Assembly: GCA_963922565.1 (NCBI GenBank)
Contig: CAWUIQ010000131.1
Location: 1 to 6,882 of the forward strand
DNA from: JBCBKL01 sp963922565
GTDB taxonomy: Bacteria > Pseudomonadota > Alphaproteobacteria > Rhodobacterales > Rhodobacteraceae
DNA length: 6,882 nt
Reading direction: 5' to 3'
Shown here: piece by piece, positions 1 through 5,092 of the stretch
Layout of the letters: the number at the start of each line of letters is the position of its first letter
Position numbering within the stretch: the stretch's first letter is position 1
The notes under the pieces: generated by a model
Seen by the model: only the letters and a program-made list of their open reading frames with translations
The model's database searches: none
Told to the model about the DNA's origin: nothing
Translations under genes and position numbers: made by a program

Positions 1-142
1 CGTGTCCTTGCACGGGAAAACTGGAATCGGCGCCCTTATAGCAAGGCCGCGCGCCATGTCACGGGGGCGAAGAAGACTGGTTTCTTATGCCGCACTTGGC
101 GAGGGTGAGGGCTGGTGGTCGCGACATAGCCGTGGCTTTGTT

Positions 143-166
143 GGCAAGGCAGCGGAGCTGCTTGCC
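143..166. repeat. Imperfect inverted repeat (hairpin)
   Basis: GGCAAG-g-CAGC (143-153) pairs with GCTGCTTGCC (157-166) around a 3-nt GGA loop. This gives ten base pairs with one bulged G. No T-run follows on either strand, so it does not look like an intrinsic terminator. Its role is unknown. Confidence 0.35.
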
Positions 167-469
167 GCGGGACCGGTCAATACGTGACTTGTCCTGCGGT
201 AGATGACGGCAAGGCGAGACGAAGCTGCTGTTGAGTTGCATTGAACTGATGACCGGTCGCAGCCCGAAGCGGGCCTTGGTTGCAGATCACCAGTCGACCG
301 TTCGACGGGACAATGCGCTCTAGCCGTATACCCACCAGCGTCTGCAGCAGCTCCAAAAAACCCCTGCTCACTTCGCATAAAATGCAAATCACGAGACGTC
401 GATCTTTATAAATTTTCCTTGGCGCAAACGTCATTGGTCAGTGAGCGGGTCGTTTAAGTATTGACGAAA

Positions 470-491
470 AAGACCGCAAAAGCGGGATCTT
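470..491 (+). promoter_or_regulatory. Leader hairpin just upstream of the YHS gene
   Basis: CCGC (474-477) and GCGG (482-485) close an AAAA loop. AAGA (470-473) can continue the stem with TCTT (488-491) across a 2-nt bulge (GA, 486-487). The structure ends 5 nt before the GGAG Shine-Dalgarno of the YHS gene, so it could influence translation if it lies in the transcript. A TTGACG sequence at 461-466 resembles a -35 box, but no good -10 sits 16-18 bp after it, so I do not call a promoter. The stem is short. Confidence 0.25.
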
Positions 492-496
492 AAAAT

Positions 497-500
497 GGAG
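497..500 (+). promoter_or_regulatory. Ribosome-binding site that decides the YHS start
   Basis: GGAG lies 6 nt before the ATG at 507. It overlaps the upstream in-frame ATG at 495, which has no Shine-Dalgarno of its own. The site therefore favours the 507 start, which also places the signal peptide at the very N-terminus (MIRKL...). Confidence 0.6.
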
Positions 501-506
501 ACTCAC

Positions 507-941
507 ATGATCAGAAAACTTGTCATGGCATCTGTTGCCGCACTGACCCTTGCCATCGCCACGTCGCCCGCAGTCGCAGGAAACCAGTTGGCCGTCGCAA
601 TTGGTGGTTATGATACAGTATCTTATCACCAGGACGGTCCAATGCCGGGAGAGGCTCGGATCAACCATTTCTGGAACGGAGCGATCTGGTACTTCGCTTC
701 GACCGAGAACCGGGACGCCTTTGCAGCCAATCCTGAACGTTATGCCCCTGCTTACGATGGCTATTGCTCCTGGGCAGCCAGCCAGAACTACAAGGCACCG
801 GGCGATCCAAACGTTTGGCAGATCGTGGATGACGTGCTTTATGTACAGGTCCATCCACGAGCACAGGAGCTTTGGCAGGCAGACATCCCGGCACACATCG
901 TAGCTGGCGATGAAAACTGGCCGCGCATCCATCCGTTCTAA
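507..941 (+). CDS. Secreted YHS domain-containing protein
   Basis: A 144-residue protein from the start at 507; an alternative in-frame ATG at 495 would add four residues. Residues 1-24 form a Sec-type signal peptide: basic MIRK, a hydrophobic core, and a likely cut after AVA. The mature part is almost entirely one YHS domain. GGYDTVSYH (33-41) is followed by a W-x-GA-x-W-x-FAS segment (56-65), ENRDAFAANPERYAP (67-81) and GYCSWA (85-90), whose Cys87 is the cysteine typical of the family. An IVDD-x-LY segment and a WP near the C-terminus complete it. YHS domains are often found with metal-handling proteins, but the function of free-standing periplasmic members is not settled. I therefore infer only a periplasmic, possibly metal-related role. 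It appears monocistronic: the next gene on this strand is more than 1 kb away and a probable terminator follows. Confidence 0.88.
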   Translation: MIRKLVMASVAALTLAIATSPAVAGNQLAVAIGGYDTVSYHQDGPMPGEARINHFWNGAIWYFASTENRDAFAANPERYAPAYDGYCSWAASQNYKAPGDPNVWQIVDDVLYVQVHPRAQELWQADIPAHIVAGDENWPRIHPF

Positions 942-1251
942 GTCAGCGGACCACGTTCTTTTGTAAGTCGCAAACCGTGTGGCGCTTCTACTTTTCTGAT
1001 CGACATGAACGCCAATGTCGGAAGATGCAGCGACAGCGACGTCTGACACCTGCTTGGGGCCCCTCGCCATCAACTTGGTGAGGGACCTCTTCTTTTTCAG
1101 ATGTTCTGGTTGATCGAGTGATGAAAAGACTGCCAGACGCGCACGACTGCGAGTTTCTCTTATCTGCGCACCGCTGACATTCCGGCAGACCGCAGCAACA
1201 TCTAATTTGGGCTCCTGGCTGACGTTGGTGGCCGTGCAGCGTCTCTCGCGC
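942..1251. other. Convergent intergenic region
   Basis: This 310-bp stretch separates the YHS gene (+) from the converging GntR gene (-). It holds the probable terminator at 1061-1096 and no open frame I would call a gene. A 211-codon minus-strand frame runs from 438 to 1073, but it is mostly antisense to the YHS gene and has no recognisable domain. I see no hairpin plus T-run in the GntR direction. Confidence 0.5.
1061..1096 (+). terminator. Probable intrinsic terminator after the YHS gene
   Basis: CCCTCGCCA (1061-1069) pairs with TTGGTGAGGG (1075-1084) as a 9-bp stem including one G-U pair, using 1076-1084, with a 6-nt loop. It is followed by a pyrimidine-rich tract, TCTTCTTTTT, starting a few bases after the stem. 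The T-run favours the plus strand, so it fits transcription of the YHS gene, whose stop lies about 120 nt upstream. The gap between stem and T-run makes it less than ideal. Confidence 0.5.
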
Positions 1252-1908
1252 CTATGTCTGTGGCAGCACTGCCGCTGTCTTGGCCAGAGCGTTTTTCATG
1301 TGGCGCCGCGTTTCCTCCTCCGCGCGTTCGACATCACCGCCCATCAGGGCGTCGATGATCCTTTCGTGCTCTTCCCACGAGTTTTGCGACGGCACGCCCT
1401 GGCGGAGGACGACGCCCATGGCGCGGCGAATATGATGCCAATGCATGCGCATCGTGTCCGCGATCGTTGCGTTGCCCGCCCAGTCGTAGATCATCTGGTG
1501 AAATTCGAAATCTATCTCGATTTGCGAGACCGGGTCCTGCGATCTGACTGCGCGCCAGCCGCGCTTTAGCATGTCTTGCGATTCCCGATGGGCATCATTT
1601 GGTTTGCGTTCGTGGGCGAGACGGACGGCGAAGGGTTCGATTGCGAGCCTGAATTCATAGAGCGACACGAACTGGTCCAGACTGATCTGCGATACGACAA
1701 CGCCGCGACGTCCGGTGTCTTCGACAAATCCGTTGGATTTAAGGACCGAGATGGCGCTGTTCACAGGTTGGCGGGACACACTCAATCGGGCCGCAATCAG
1801 GTCCTGGTTCAAACGCTCTCCCGGAGCCAGCTCGCCAGAACTGATCGCATTCAACAGGATATCATGGGTCTGTTCTGCAAGTGATTTGGGTTGCTCGATC
1901 ACATCCAT
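1252..1908 (-). CDS. GntR family transcriptional regulator, FCD domain
   Basis: A 218-residue, full-length member of the FadR-type (FCD) branch of GntR regulators. Residues about 8-74 are the winged helix-turn-helix: LAEQTHDILLNAI, the PGERL segment at 29-33, and the recognition region SVSRQPVNSAISVLKSNGF followed by the wing. Residues about 78-208 are the all-helical FCD effector domain. It keeps the aspartate and three histidines that bind metal in this family: Asp133 and His137 (D-x3-H), His181 (EEHERI) and His203 (RRHM). These proteins usually repress genes until a small organic acid binds. The ligand cannot be read from sequence. The ATG has an AGGA 8 nt upstream on the minus strand. The gene diverges from the ribbon-helix-helix gene, and a GTATAC-centred palindrome between them is the likely operator, which suggests autoregulation. 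The nearby dehydrogenase operon is a possible target, by inference. Confidence 0.9.
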   Translation of the reverse strand: MDVIEQPKSLAEQTHDILLNAISSGELAPGERLNQDLIAARLSVSRQPVNSAISVLKSNGFVEDTGRRGVVVSQISLDQFVSLYEFRLAIEPFAVRLAHERKPNDAHRESQDMLKRGWRAVRSQDPVSQIEIDFEFHQMIYDWAGNATIADTMRMHWHHIRRAMGVVLRQGVPSQNSWEEHERIIDALMGGDVERAEEETRRHMKNALAKTAAVLPQT

Positions 1909-1965
1909 TCGCTGGTTCCTCGTACCCGGACATACGCTTTCTCGCGGCGCATCGCGCCTAGACAG

Positions 1966-1971
1966 TTGACC
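1966..1971 (+). promoter_or_regulatory. Possible -35 box of the ribbon-helix-helix gene
   Basis: TTGACC lies immediately before the palindromic operator, and 48 bp before the ATG at 2019. If it is a -35 box, the palindrome occupies the spacer, where a bound repressor would block polymerase. The hexamers 16-18 bp downstream (around 1988-1995) are poor -10 matches, so the call is weak. Confidence 0.3.
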
Positions 1972-1973
1972 GT

Positions 1974-1989
1974 ATTTCGTATACGAAAT
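1974..1989. promoter_or_regulatory. 16-bp perfect palindrome, likely GntR operator
   Basis: ATTTCGTATACGAAAT is a perfect dyad centred between 1981 and 1982. After one mismatched pair, two more matching pairs (CG at 1971-1972 and CG at 1991-1992) extend it. FCD-type GntR proteins typically bind short palindromes with a GT...AC core, and this one contains GTATAC. It sits in the 110-bp gap between the divergent GntR and ribbon-helix-helix genes, 65 bp from one start and 29 bp from the other. That is where an autoregulatory operator is expected. Confidence 0.7.
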
Positions 1990-2018
1990 TCGCCAAGATC
2001 AAGGCAAGGGAGGACACC

Positions 2019-2312
2019 ATGTGTGAGGTTTTTGCTGGGCAGGATCCGGACAGGTACTCTTGCACCACGCGCCGCCTTCGGCTGAACGGTCAAAGCACGT
2101 CGATCAGACTTGAAAACGCGTTCTGGGCGACCCTGGACGACATTGCAGCACGGGACGGGGTCACGACGCCGATGTTTATCTCGACCTTGCATGCCGAGGT
2201 CCTTGAACGCCGGGGCGAGCCTTCGAATTTCACGTCTCTCTTGCGGTGTGCATGCCTGAAATTCATGGAATTTTCCCACTCGACGCCTCGTTCCGTTATC
2301 GCTGCAGAGTGA
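2019..2312 (+). CDS. Ribbon-helix-helix domain-containing protein
   Basis: A 97-residue protein. The N-terminus, MCEVFAGQDPDRY, and the core RLRLNGQSTSIRLENAFWATL (strand and first helix, about 19-39) match a small ribbon-helix-helix family common in Rhodobacterales and other alphaproteobacteria. The second helix region is GVTTPMFISTLHAEVLERRG (47-66), then a conserved SLLRCACL near 73-80. In ribbon-helix-helix proteins a dimer inserts the paired strand into the DNA major groove; here the strand would be around QSTSIRL. Members of this family are usually annotated without a defined role. The last 14 or so residues look variable. The start has AAGGGAGG 5 nt upstream. It diverges from the GntR gene and lies 108 bp upstream of the VOC gene in the same orientation, so it may regulate the operon that follows; this is inference. 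Confidence 0.85.
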   Translation: MCEVFAGQDPDRYSCTTRRLRLNGQSTSIRLENAFWATLDDIAARDGVTTPMFISTLHAEVLERRGEPSNFTSLLRCACLKFMEFSHSTPRSVIAAE

Positions 2313-2317
2313 GCCGG

Positions 2318-2366
2318 GGCCCGGAATCTAAGAAAACTTAGGTAGTAACGGCATACTACCCGGGCC
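2318..2366 (+). repeat. Nested inverted repeats (potential three-way junction)
   Basis: GGCCCGG (2318-2324) is complementary to CCGGGCC (2360-2366). Enclosed between them are two smaller hairpins: CTAAG-AAAA-CTTAG (2328-2341) and GGTAGTA-acggca-TACTACC (2341-2360). Position 2341 can join either inner stem and 2360 can join either the outer stem or the second hairpin, so at most 6 bp of the second hairpin form together with the others. No T-run follows, so it is not a standard terminator. It begins 5 nt after the ribbon-helix-helix stop codon. Confidence 0.5.
2341..2360. promoter_or_regulatory. Candidate operator or activator dyad upstream of the VOC-GMC operon
   Basis: GGTAGTA (2341-2347) and TACTACC (2354-2360) are perfect 7-bp inverted arms around a 6-bp centre. 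A -10-like TATCCT lies at 2382-2387, with no -35 match in the usual place (2359-2364 reads CCCGGG). A start near 2394 would put the dyad centre about 43 bp upstream, typical of an activator that overlaps the -35 region. The arms resemble heptamers bound by NarL/LuxR-type regulators, but the regulator is unknown. Confidence 0.4.
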
Positions 2367-2381
2367 ACCTGCCCATCTCGC

Positions 2382-2387
2382 TATCCT
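2382..2387 (+). promoter_or_regulatory. Possible -10 box of the VOC-GMC operon
   Basis: TATCCT lies 33 bp before the TTG start at 2421. It is the best -10-like hexamer in the gap. The absence of a -35 match suggests an activator-dependent promoter or an alternative sigma factor. It rests on sequence similarity only. Confidence 0.3.
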
Positions 2388-2409
2388 GCAATCAACCATC
2401 CATGATCGC

Positions 2410-2414
2410 AGGAG
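2410..2414 (+). promoter_or_regulatory. Ribosome-binding site supporting a TTG start
   Basis: AGGAG lies 6 nt before the TTG at 2421. The first ATG in this frame encodes Met8, which lies beyond the metal-ligand His6 of the glyoxalase fold. The TTG start is therefore needed for a complete active site. Confidence 0.65.
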
Positions 2415-2420
2415 CACACG

Positions 2421-2816
2421 TTGGCCAAGCAAATCCATTCGATGATCCGTGTCCTGGAAGAGGACCGGTCAGTTCAATTCTACGACAAGGCCTTTGGCCT
2501 CAAGGTCGCTGACCGGCTGGATTTTCCCGATTTCACGCTGATTTACCTTAGCAACCCCGAGGCCGAGTTCGAGCTCGAGTTGACCGTGAACAAGGGACAG
2601 ACCGAGCCCTATGATCTGGGCAACGGCTACGGTCACCTCGCGGTTTCGGTCGAAGATCTCGACGCTGAACATGCCCGGTTTGAGGCCGAAGGTCTGGCCC
2701 CTCGCAAGCTCGTAGATTTCGCGCCCGCGGGCGAAACCGTCGCGCGGTTCTTTTTCGTGGCTGATCCCGATGGGTACCAGATCGAGGTGCTCGCACGGGC
2801 CGGCCGTTTCAAGTGA
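2421..2816 (+). CDS. Glyoxalase I-like VOC family protein (lactoylglutathione lyase type)
   Basis: A 131-residue protein close in length to bacterial GloA (135 in E. coli), made of two vicinal-oxygen-chelate modules. The four metal ligands of glyoxalase I are in register: His6 (IHSMIRV), Glu53 (ELELTVN), His72 (GYGHLAVSV) and Glu122 (DPDGYQIEVL). Arg10 and Asn57 occupy the places of the glutathione-contacting Arg and Asn in E. coli GloA. In that family the enzyme isomerises the hemithioacetal of methylglyoxal and glutathione to S-lactoylglutathione in the cytoplasm. Short length and no long insert suggest the Ni/Co-type bacterial class. Translation starts at TTG behind AGGAG. The next gene begins 20 bp after the stop, so it heads an operon with the GMC dehydrogenase genes. 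A different VOC activity remains possible because the superfamily is diverse. Confidence 0.85.
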   Translation: MAKQIHSMIRVLEEDRSVQFYDKAFGLKVADRLDFPDFTLIYLSNPEAEFELELTVNKGQTEPYDLGNGYGHLAVSVEDLDAEHARFEAEGLAPRKLVDFAPAGETVARFFFVADPDGYQIEVLARAGRFK

Positions 2817-2836
2817 TATCGGAGGGAGGAAGAGAA

Positions 2837-3361
2837 ATGTCCGATACTACAAACCCCAAGGGGCTGACACGGCGACAGTTATTGTCGCGCGCGACGGCTG
2901 CCGGCACATCGTTTGTTGTGGGTGCCGGGTTCCTGGCAGCGCCAAACGGCGCTTGGGCGATGGAGACGATGGCGCTGAAGCCAGAGACCATGGCGACGCT
3001 GGTGCAGATGGCGCGGGATATCTACCCGCACGATCAGATCGCCGACGAATTCTATGTTCTGGCCGTCAAGGGATACGACACGCCTGATGCCGCTGAAGGC
3101 ATCGAGAGTGGCATTGCGGCGCTGAACGCTGCGGCCCAAGGAAAGGGCCATGCCAGCTATCTTGGCGCCGGATGGGAACGCGACCGCGTCGACATCCTGC
3201 GGGGCATGGAAGACAGCGCGTTCTTCCAGCAGATCCGCGGCGGTCTGGTGACCGGCCTGTACAACCAGAAAGCCGTCTGGCCGATCTTTGGCTACGAGGG
3301 CGCGTCGTTCGAGTTCGGCGGCTACATCGACCGCGGCTTCAACGACATCAACTGGCTTTGA
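2837..3361 (+). CDS. Tat-exported small subunit of a GMC dehydrogenase (gluconate 2-dehydrogenase subunit 3-like)
   Basis: A 174-residue protein. The open frame extends back to 2813, but the ATG at 2837 is preferred because GGAGGGAGGAAG lies just upstream and the longer form would overlap the VOC gene. Residues 1-41 are a twin-arginine signal peptide: LTRRQLL (10-16), a mild hydrophobic stretch, and AWA before the likely cleavage. The mature part (about 133 residues) begins with MALKPETMATLVQMARDIYPHD, typical of the gluconate 2-dehydrogenase subunit 3 family, and ends with a glycine- and aromatic-rich tail (GYEGASFEFGGYIDRGF). Such subunits pair with GMC flavoproteins and carry them across the inner membrane folded. 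That fits here: the GMC gene begins 21 bp downstream and has no signal peptide. It has no visible cofactor site, so its role is export and stability. Confidence 0.88.
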   Translation: MSDTTNPKGLTRRQLLSRATAAGTSFVVGAGFLAAPNGAWAMETMALKPETMATLVQMARDIYPHDQIADEFYVLAVKGYDTPDAAEGIESGIAALNAAAQGKGHASYLGAGWERDRVDILRGMEDSAFFQQIRGGLVTGLYNQKAVWPIFGYEGASFEFGGYIDRGFNDINWL

Positions 3362-3382
3362 GCCATAGGGGAGGAGAGACTT

Positions 3383-4957
3383 ATGGCAGCACCATTTGAT
3401 CTGAACGACGACGGCGTGGTCGTCGTCATTGGCACCGGCGCTGGCGGCGGCGTCGTGGCAAGCGAGTTGGCCCGTAAGGGCGTCAGCGTCGTTGCGCTGG
3501 AGGCTGGCGGGCGACATTACCCCGAAGATTTCATCAACGACGAATGGGACAGCTTTGGCCAATTGGCCTGGCTTGACCCGCGAACAACCTCGGGCGACTG
3601 GCGTGTGGCCAAGGATTTCTCAGGCCTGCCTGCCTGGATCGTGAAATCTGTGGGCGGTACGACCCAGCACTGGGCCGGGGCTTCCCTGCGCTTTCAGGAG
3701 CATGAATGGAAGGCCGCGACGACCTATGGCAATGTGCAGGGTGCGAGCCTCTTGGACTGGCCGATCGACGCCGCAGAGATGGACCCTTGGTACAGCCTGG
3801 CCGAGGACAAGCTGAACGTGACCCGCACCGGCGACCGCCCCGGCCTGCCCGGCAACAACAACTACAAGGTCTTCGAAGCAGGCGCCAAGGCGCTGGGTTA
3901 TGAGGAAGTTCATACCGGCCGCATGGCGATCACCTCGCGGGACGATGACAAAAGCCGGCAGATGTGCCAGCAGACCGGCTTCTGTTTTCAGGGGTGCAAG
4001 TGGGGCTCGAAATGGTCTGCGGGCTATCACGAGATCCCTGAGGGCGAAGCCACGGGCAACCTCGAGGTTCGTCCCCAAAGCCATGTTGCACGCATCCTGC
4101 ATGACGACAGCGGCAAGGTCTCGGGCGTCGAATACTTCGACGCGGACGGTAACCTGCAAATGCAAAAGGCGCGGATCGTCTGCGTGGCGGGCAATTCATT
4201 TGAATCCCCGCGCCTGCTCCTGAATTCTGCTTCGTCCATGTTCCCGGACGGCCTTGCCAACAGCTCCGGTCAGGTCGGGCGAAACTACATGCGCCACATG
4301 ACCGGTTCTGTCTACGCAGTCTTCGACAAGCCAGTGAAGATGTGGCGGGGCACCACGATGGCGGGGATCATCCAGGACGAGTCCCGACATGATCCGTCGC
4401 GCGGCTTTGTCGGGGGCTACGAGTTGGAAACGCTCAGCCTTGGTTTGCCCTTCATGGCCGCATTCCTCGACCCCGGAGCGTGGGGGCGCGAGTTCACCTC
4501 TGCCCTGGATCTCTACGAGAACATGGCGGGCATGTGGATCGTGGGTGAGGACATGCCGCAGGAAACCAACCGGGTGACCCTGAACCACGATGTCAAGGAC
4601 CAGTACGGATTACCGGTGGTGAATGTGCATTTCGATGATCACCCCAACGACATTGCGATGCGCAACCATGCCTACAGGCAGGGCCAGGCGGTATACGAGG
4701 CGGTCGGTGCCACCCGCACCTTCCCGACGCCGCCCTATCCGTCGACGCATAACCTCGGCACCAACCGGATGTCCGAAAGCGCGCGGGACGGTGTGGTGAA
4801 CAAGTGGGGCCAGAGCCACGACATCGCGAACCTGTTCATTTCGGACGGATCGCAATTCACCACGGGCGCGGCGGAAAACCCGACGCTGACGATCGTGGCG
4901 CTGGCAATTCGGCAGGCCGATCACATCGCCCGCGAGATGAGCGCGCAAAACATCTAG
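3383..4957 (+). CDS. GMC family FAD-dependent dehydrogenase, large subunit
   Basis: A 524-residue flavoprotein. The FAD-binding Rossmann motif GTGAGGG is at 17-23 and the ribose-contacting Glu40 follows in ALEAGG. GGTTQHWAG (91-99) is a GMC signature. At the active site, His456 in STHNLGTNRM and Asn499 in AAENPTLT occupy the places of the catalytic His/Asn pair of GMC enzymes. Cys195, Cys201 and Cys205 form C-x5-C-x3-C, the spacing I recall for the [3Fe-4S] ligands in bacterial FAD glucose dehydrogenases. There is no signal peptide, so export probably depends on the Tat-tagged subunit encoded 21 bp upstream. Start: ATG behind GGGGAGGAG. It likely oxidises a sugar, sugar acid or other alcohol in the periplasm, passing electrons through the cluster. 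The substrate cannot be read from sequence. The usual cytochrome c subunit gene does not follow; a terminator does. Confidence 0.92.
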   Translation: MAAPFDLNDDGVVVVIGTGAGGGVVASELARKGVSVVALEAGGRHYPEDFINDEWDSFGQLAWLDPRTTSGDWRVAKDFSGLPAWIVKSVGGTTQHWAGASLRFQEHEWKAATTYGNVQGASLLDWPIDAAEMDPWYSLAEDKLNVTRTGDRPGLPGNNNYKVFEAGAKALGYEEVHTGRMAITSRDDDKSRQMCQQTGFCFQGCKWGSKWSAGYHEIPEGEATGNLEVRPQSHVARILHDDSGKVSGVEYFDADGNLQMQKARIVCVAGNSFESPRLLLNSASSMFPDGLANSSGQVGRNYMRHMTGSVYAVFDKPVKMWRGTTMAGIIQDESRHDPSRGFVGGYELETLSLGLPFMAAFLDPGAWGREFTSALDLYENMAGMWIVGEDMPQETNRVTLNHDVKDQYGLPVVNVHFDDHPNDIAMRNHAYRQGQAVYEAVGATRTFPTPPYPSTHNLGTNRMSESARDGVVNKWGQSHDIANLFISDGSQFTTGAAENPTLTIVALAIRQADHIAREMSAQNI

Positions 4958-4966
4958 TGCTGTATG

Positions 4967-4992
4967 CGGCGCCCTTTCGGGGGCGCCGTTTT
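4967..4992 (+). terminator. Intrinsic terminator of the VOC-GMC operon
   Basis: CGGCGCCC (4967-4974) and GGGCGCCG (4981-4988) form a perfect 8-bp GC-rich stem around the loop TTTCGG. TTTT and further T-rich bases follow directly. It lies 9 nt after the GMC stop codon. No T-run exists in the opposite direction, so it serves only the plus-strand operon. Confidence 0.9.
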
Positions 4993-5092
4993 CCTTGGCG
5001 GCTCCGGACAGGTTTTGCGTGGTCGAGGTGTGCGGCCCTTGTGGCTGTGGCGGGGATGACCGGCGTCACATTTCTTCGAAGGCGGCGTTCAT

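Larger units (their letters stand above)
1..506. other. Left-edge region with no supportable gene
   Basis: Several short open frames exist on both strands (the longest is about 100 codons on the minus strand) but they overlap each other. None has a convincing ribosome-binding site, a recognisable domain or a natural protein-like composition. I see no tRNA, rRNA or CRISPR repeats, and no complete insertion sequence. Two small hairpins are visible: 143-166 (listed separately) and GCCCG-aag-CGGGC at 262-274. The right end must contain the promoter and leader of the YHS gene. The region could be intergenic sequence or a decayed gene; I cannot tell which. Confidence 0.5.

Noticed and set aside
85..434. 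Overlapping 85- and 100-codon minus-strand frames in the left region, considered as a transposase remnant
   Set aside because: I could match neither translation to a transposase motif, and there are no terminal inverted repeats or ribosome-binding sites.
438..1073. A 211-codon open frame on the minus strand
   Set aside because: It is antisense to the YHS gene, which has a signal peptide, a full domain and a ribosome-binding site. The antisense product has no recognisable motif.
2318..2366. An intrinsic terminator for the ribbon-helix-helix gene
   Set aside because: The stems are strong but no T-run follows any of them.
2813..2836. An earlier in-frame ATG for the Tat subunit
   Set aside because: It would overlap the end of the VOC gene, lacks its own Shine-Dalgarno, and would place a non-typical acidic stretch before the Tat signal. 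The ATG at 2837 follows GGAGG repeats.
2879..3562. A 227-codon minus-strand frame across the Tat subunit and GMC genes
   Set aside because: It is a shadow of two well-supported genes on the plus strand, which is common in GC-rich codon-biased DNA.
3620..4165. A 181-codon minus-strand frame inside the GMC gene
   Set aside because: It lies antisense to the FAD-dependent dehydrogenase reading frame, whose motifs run through the same stretch.
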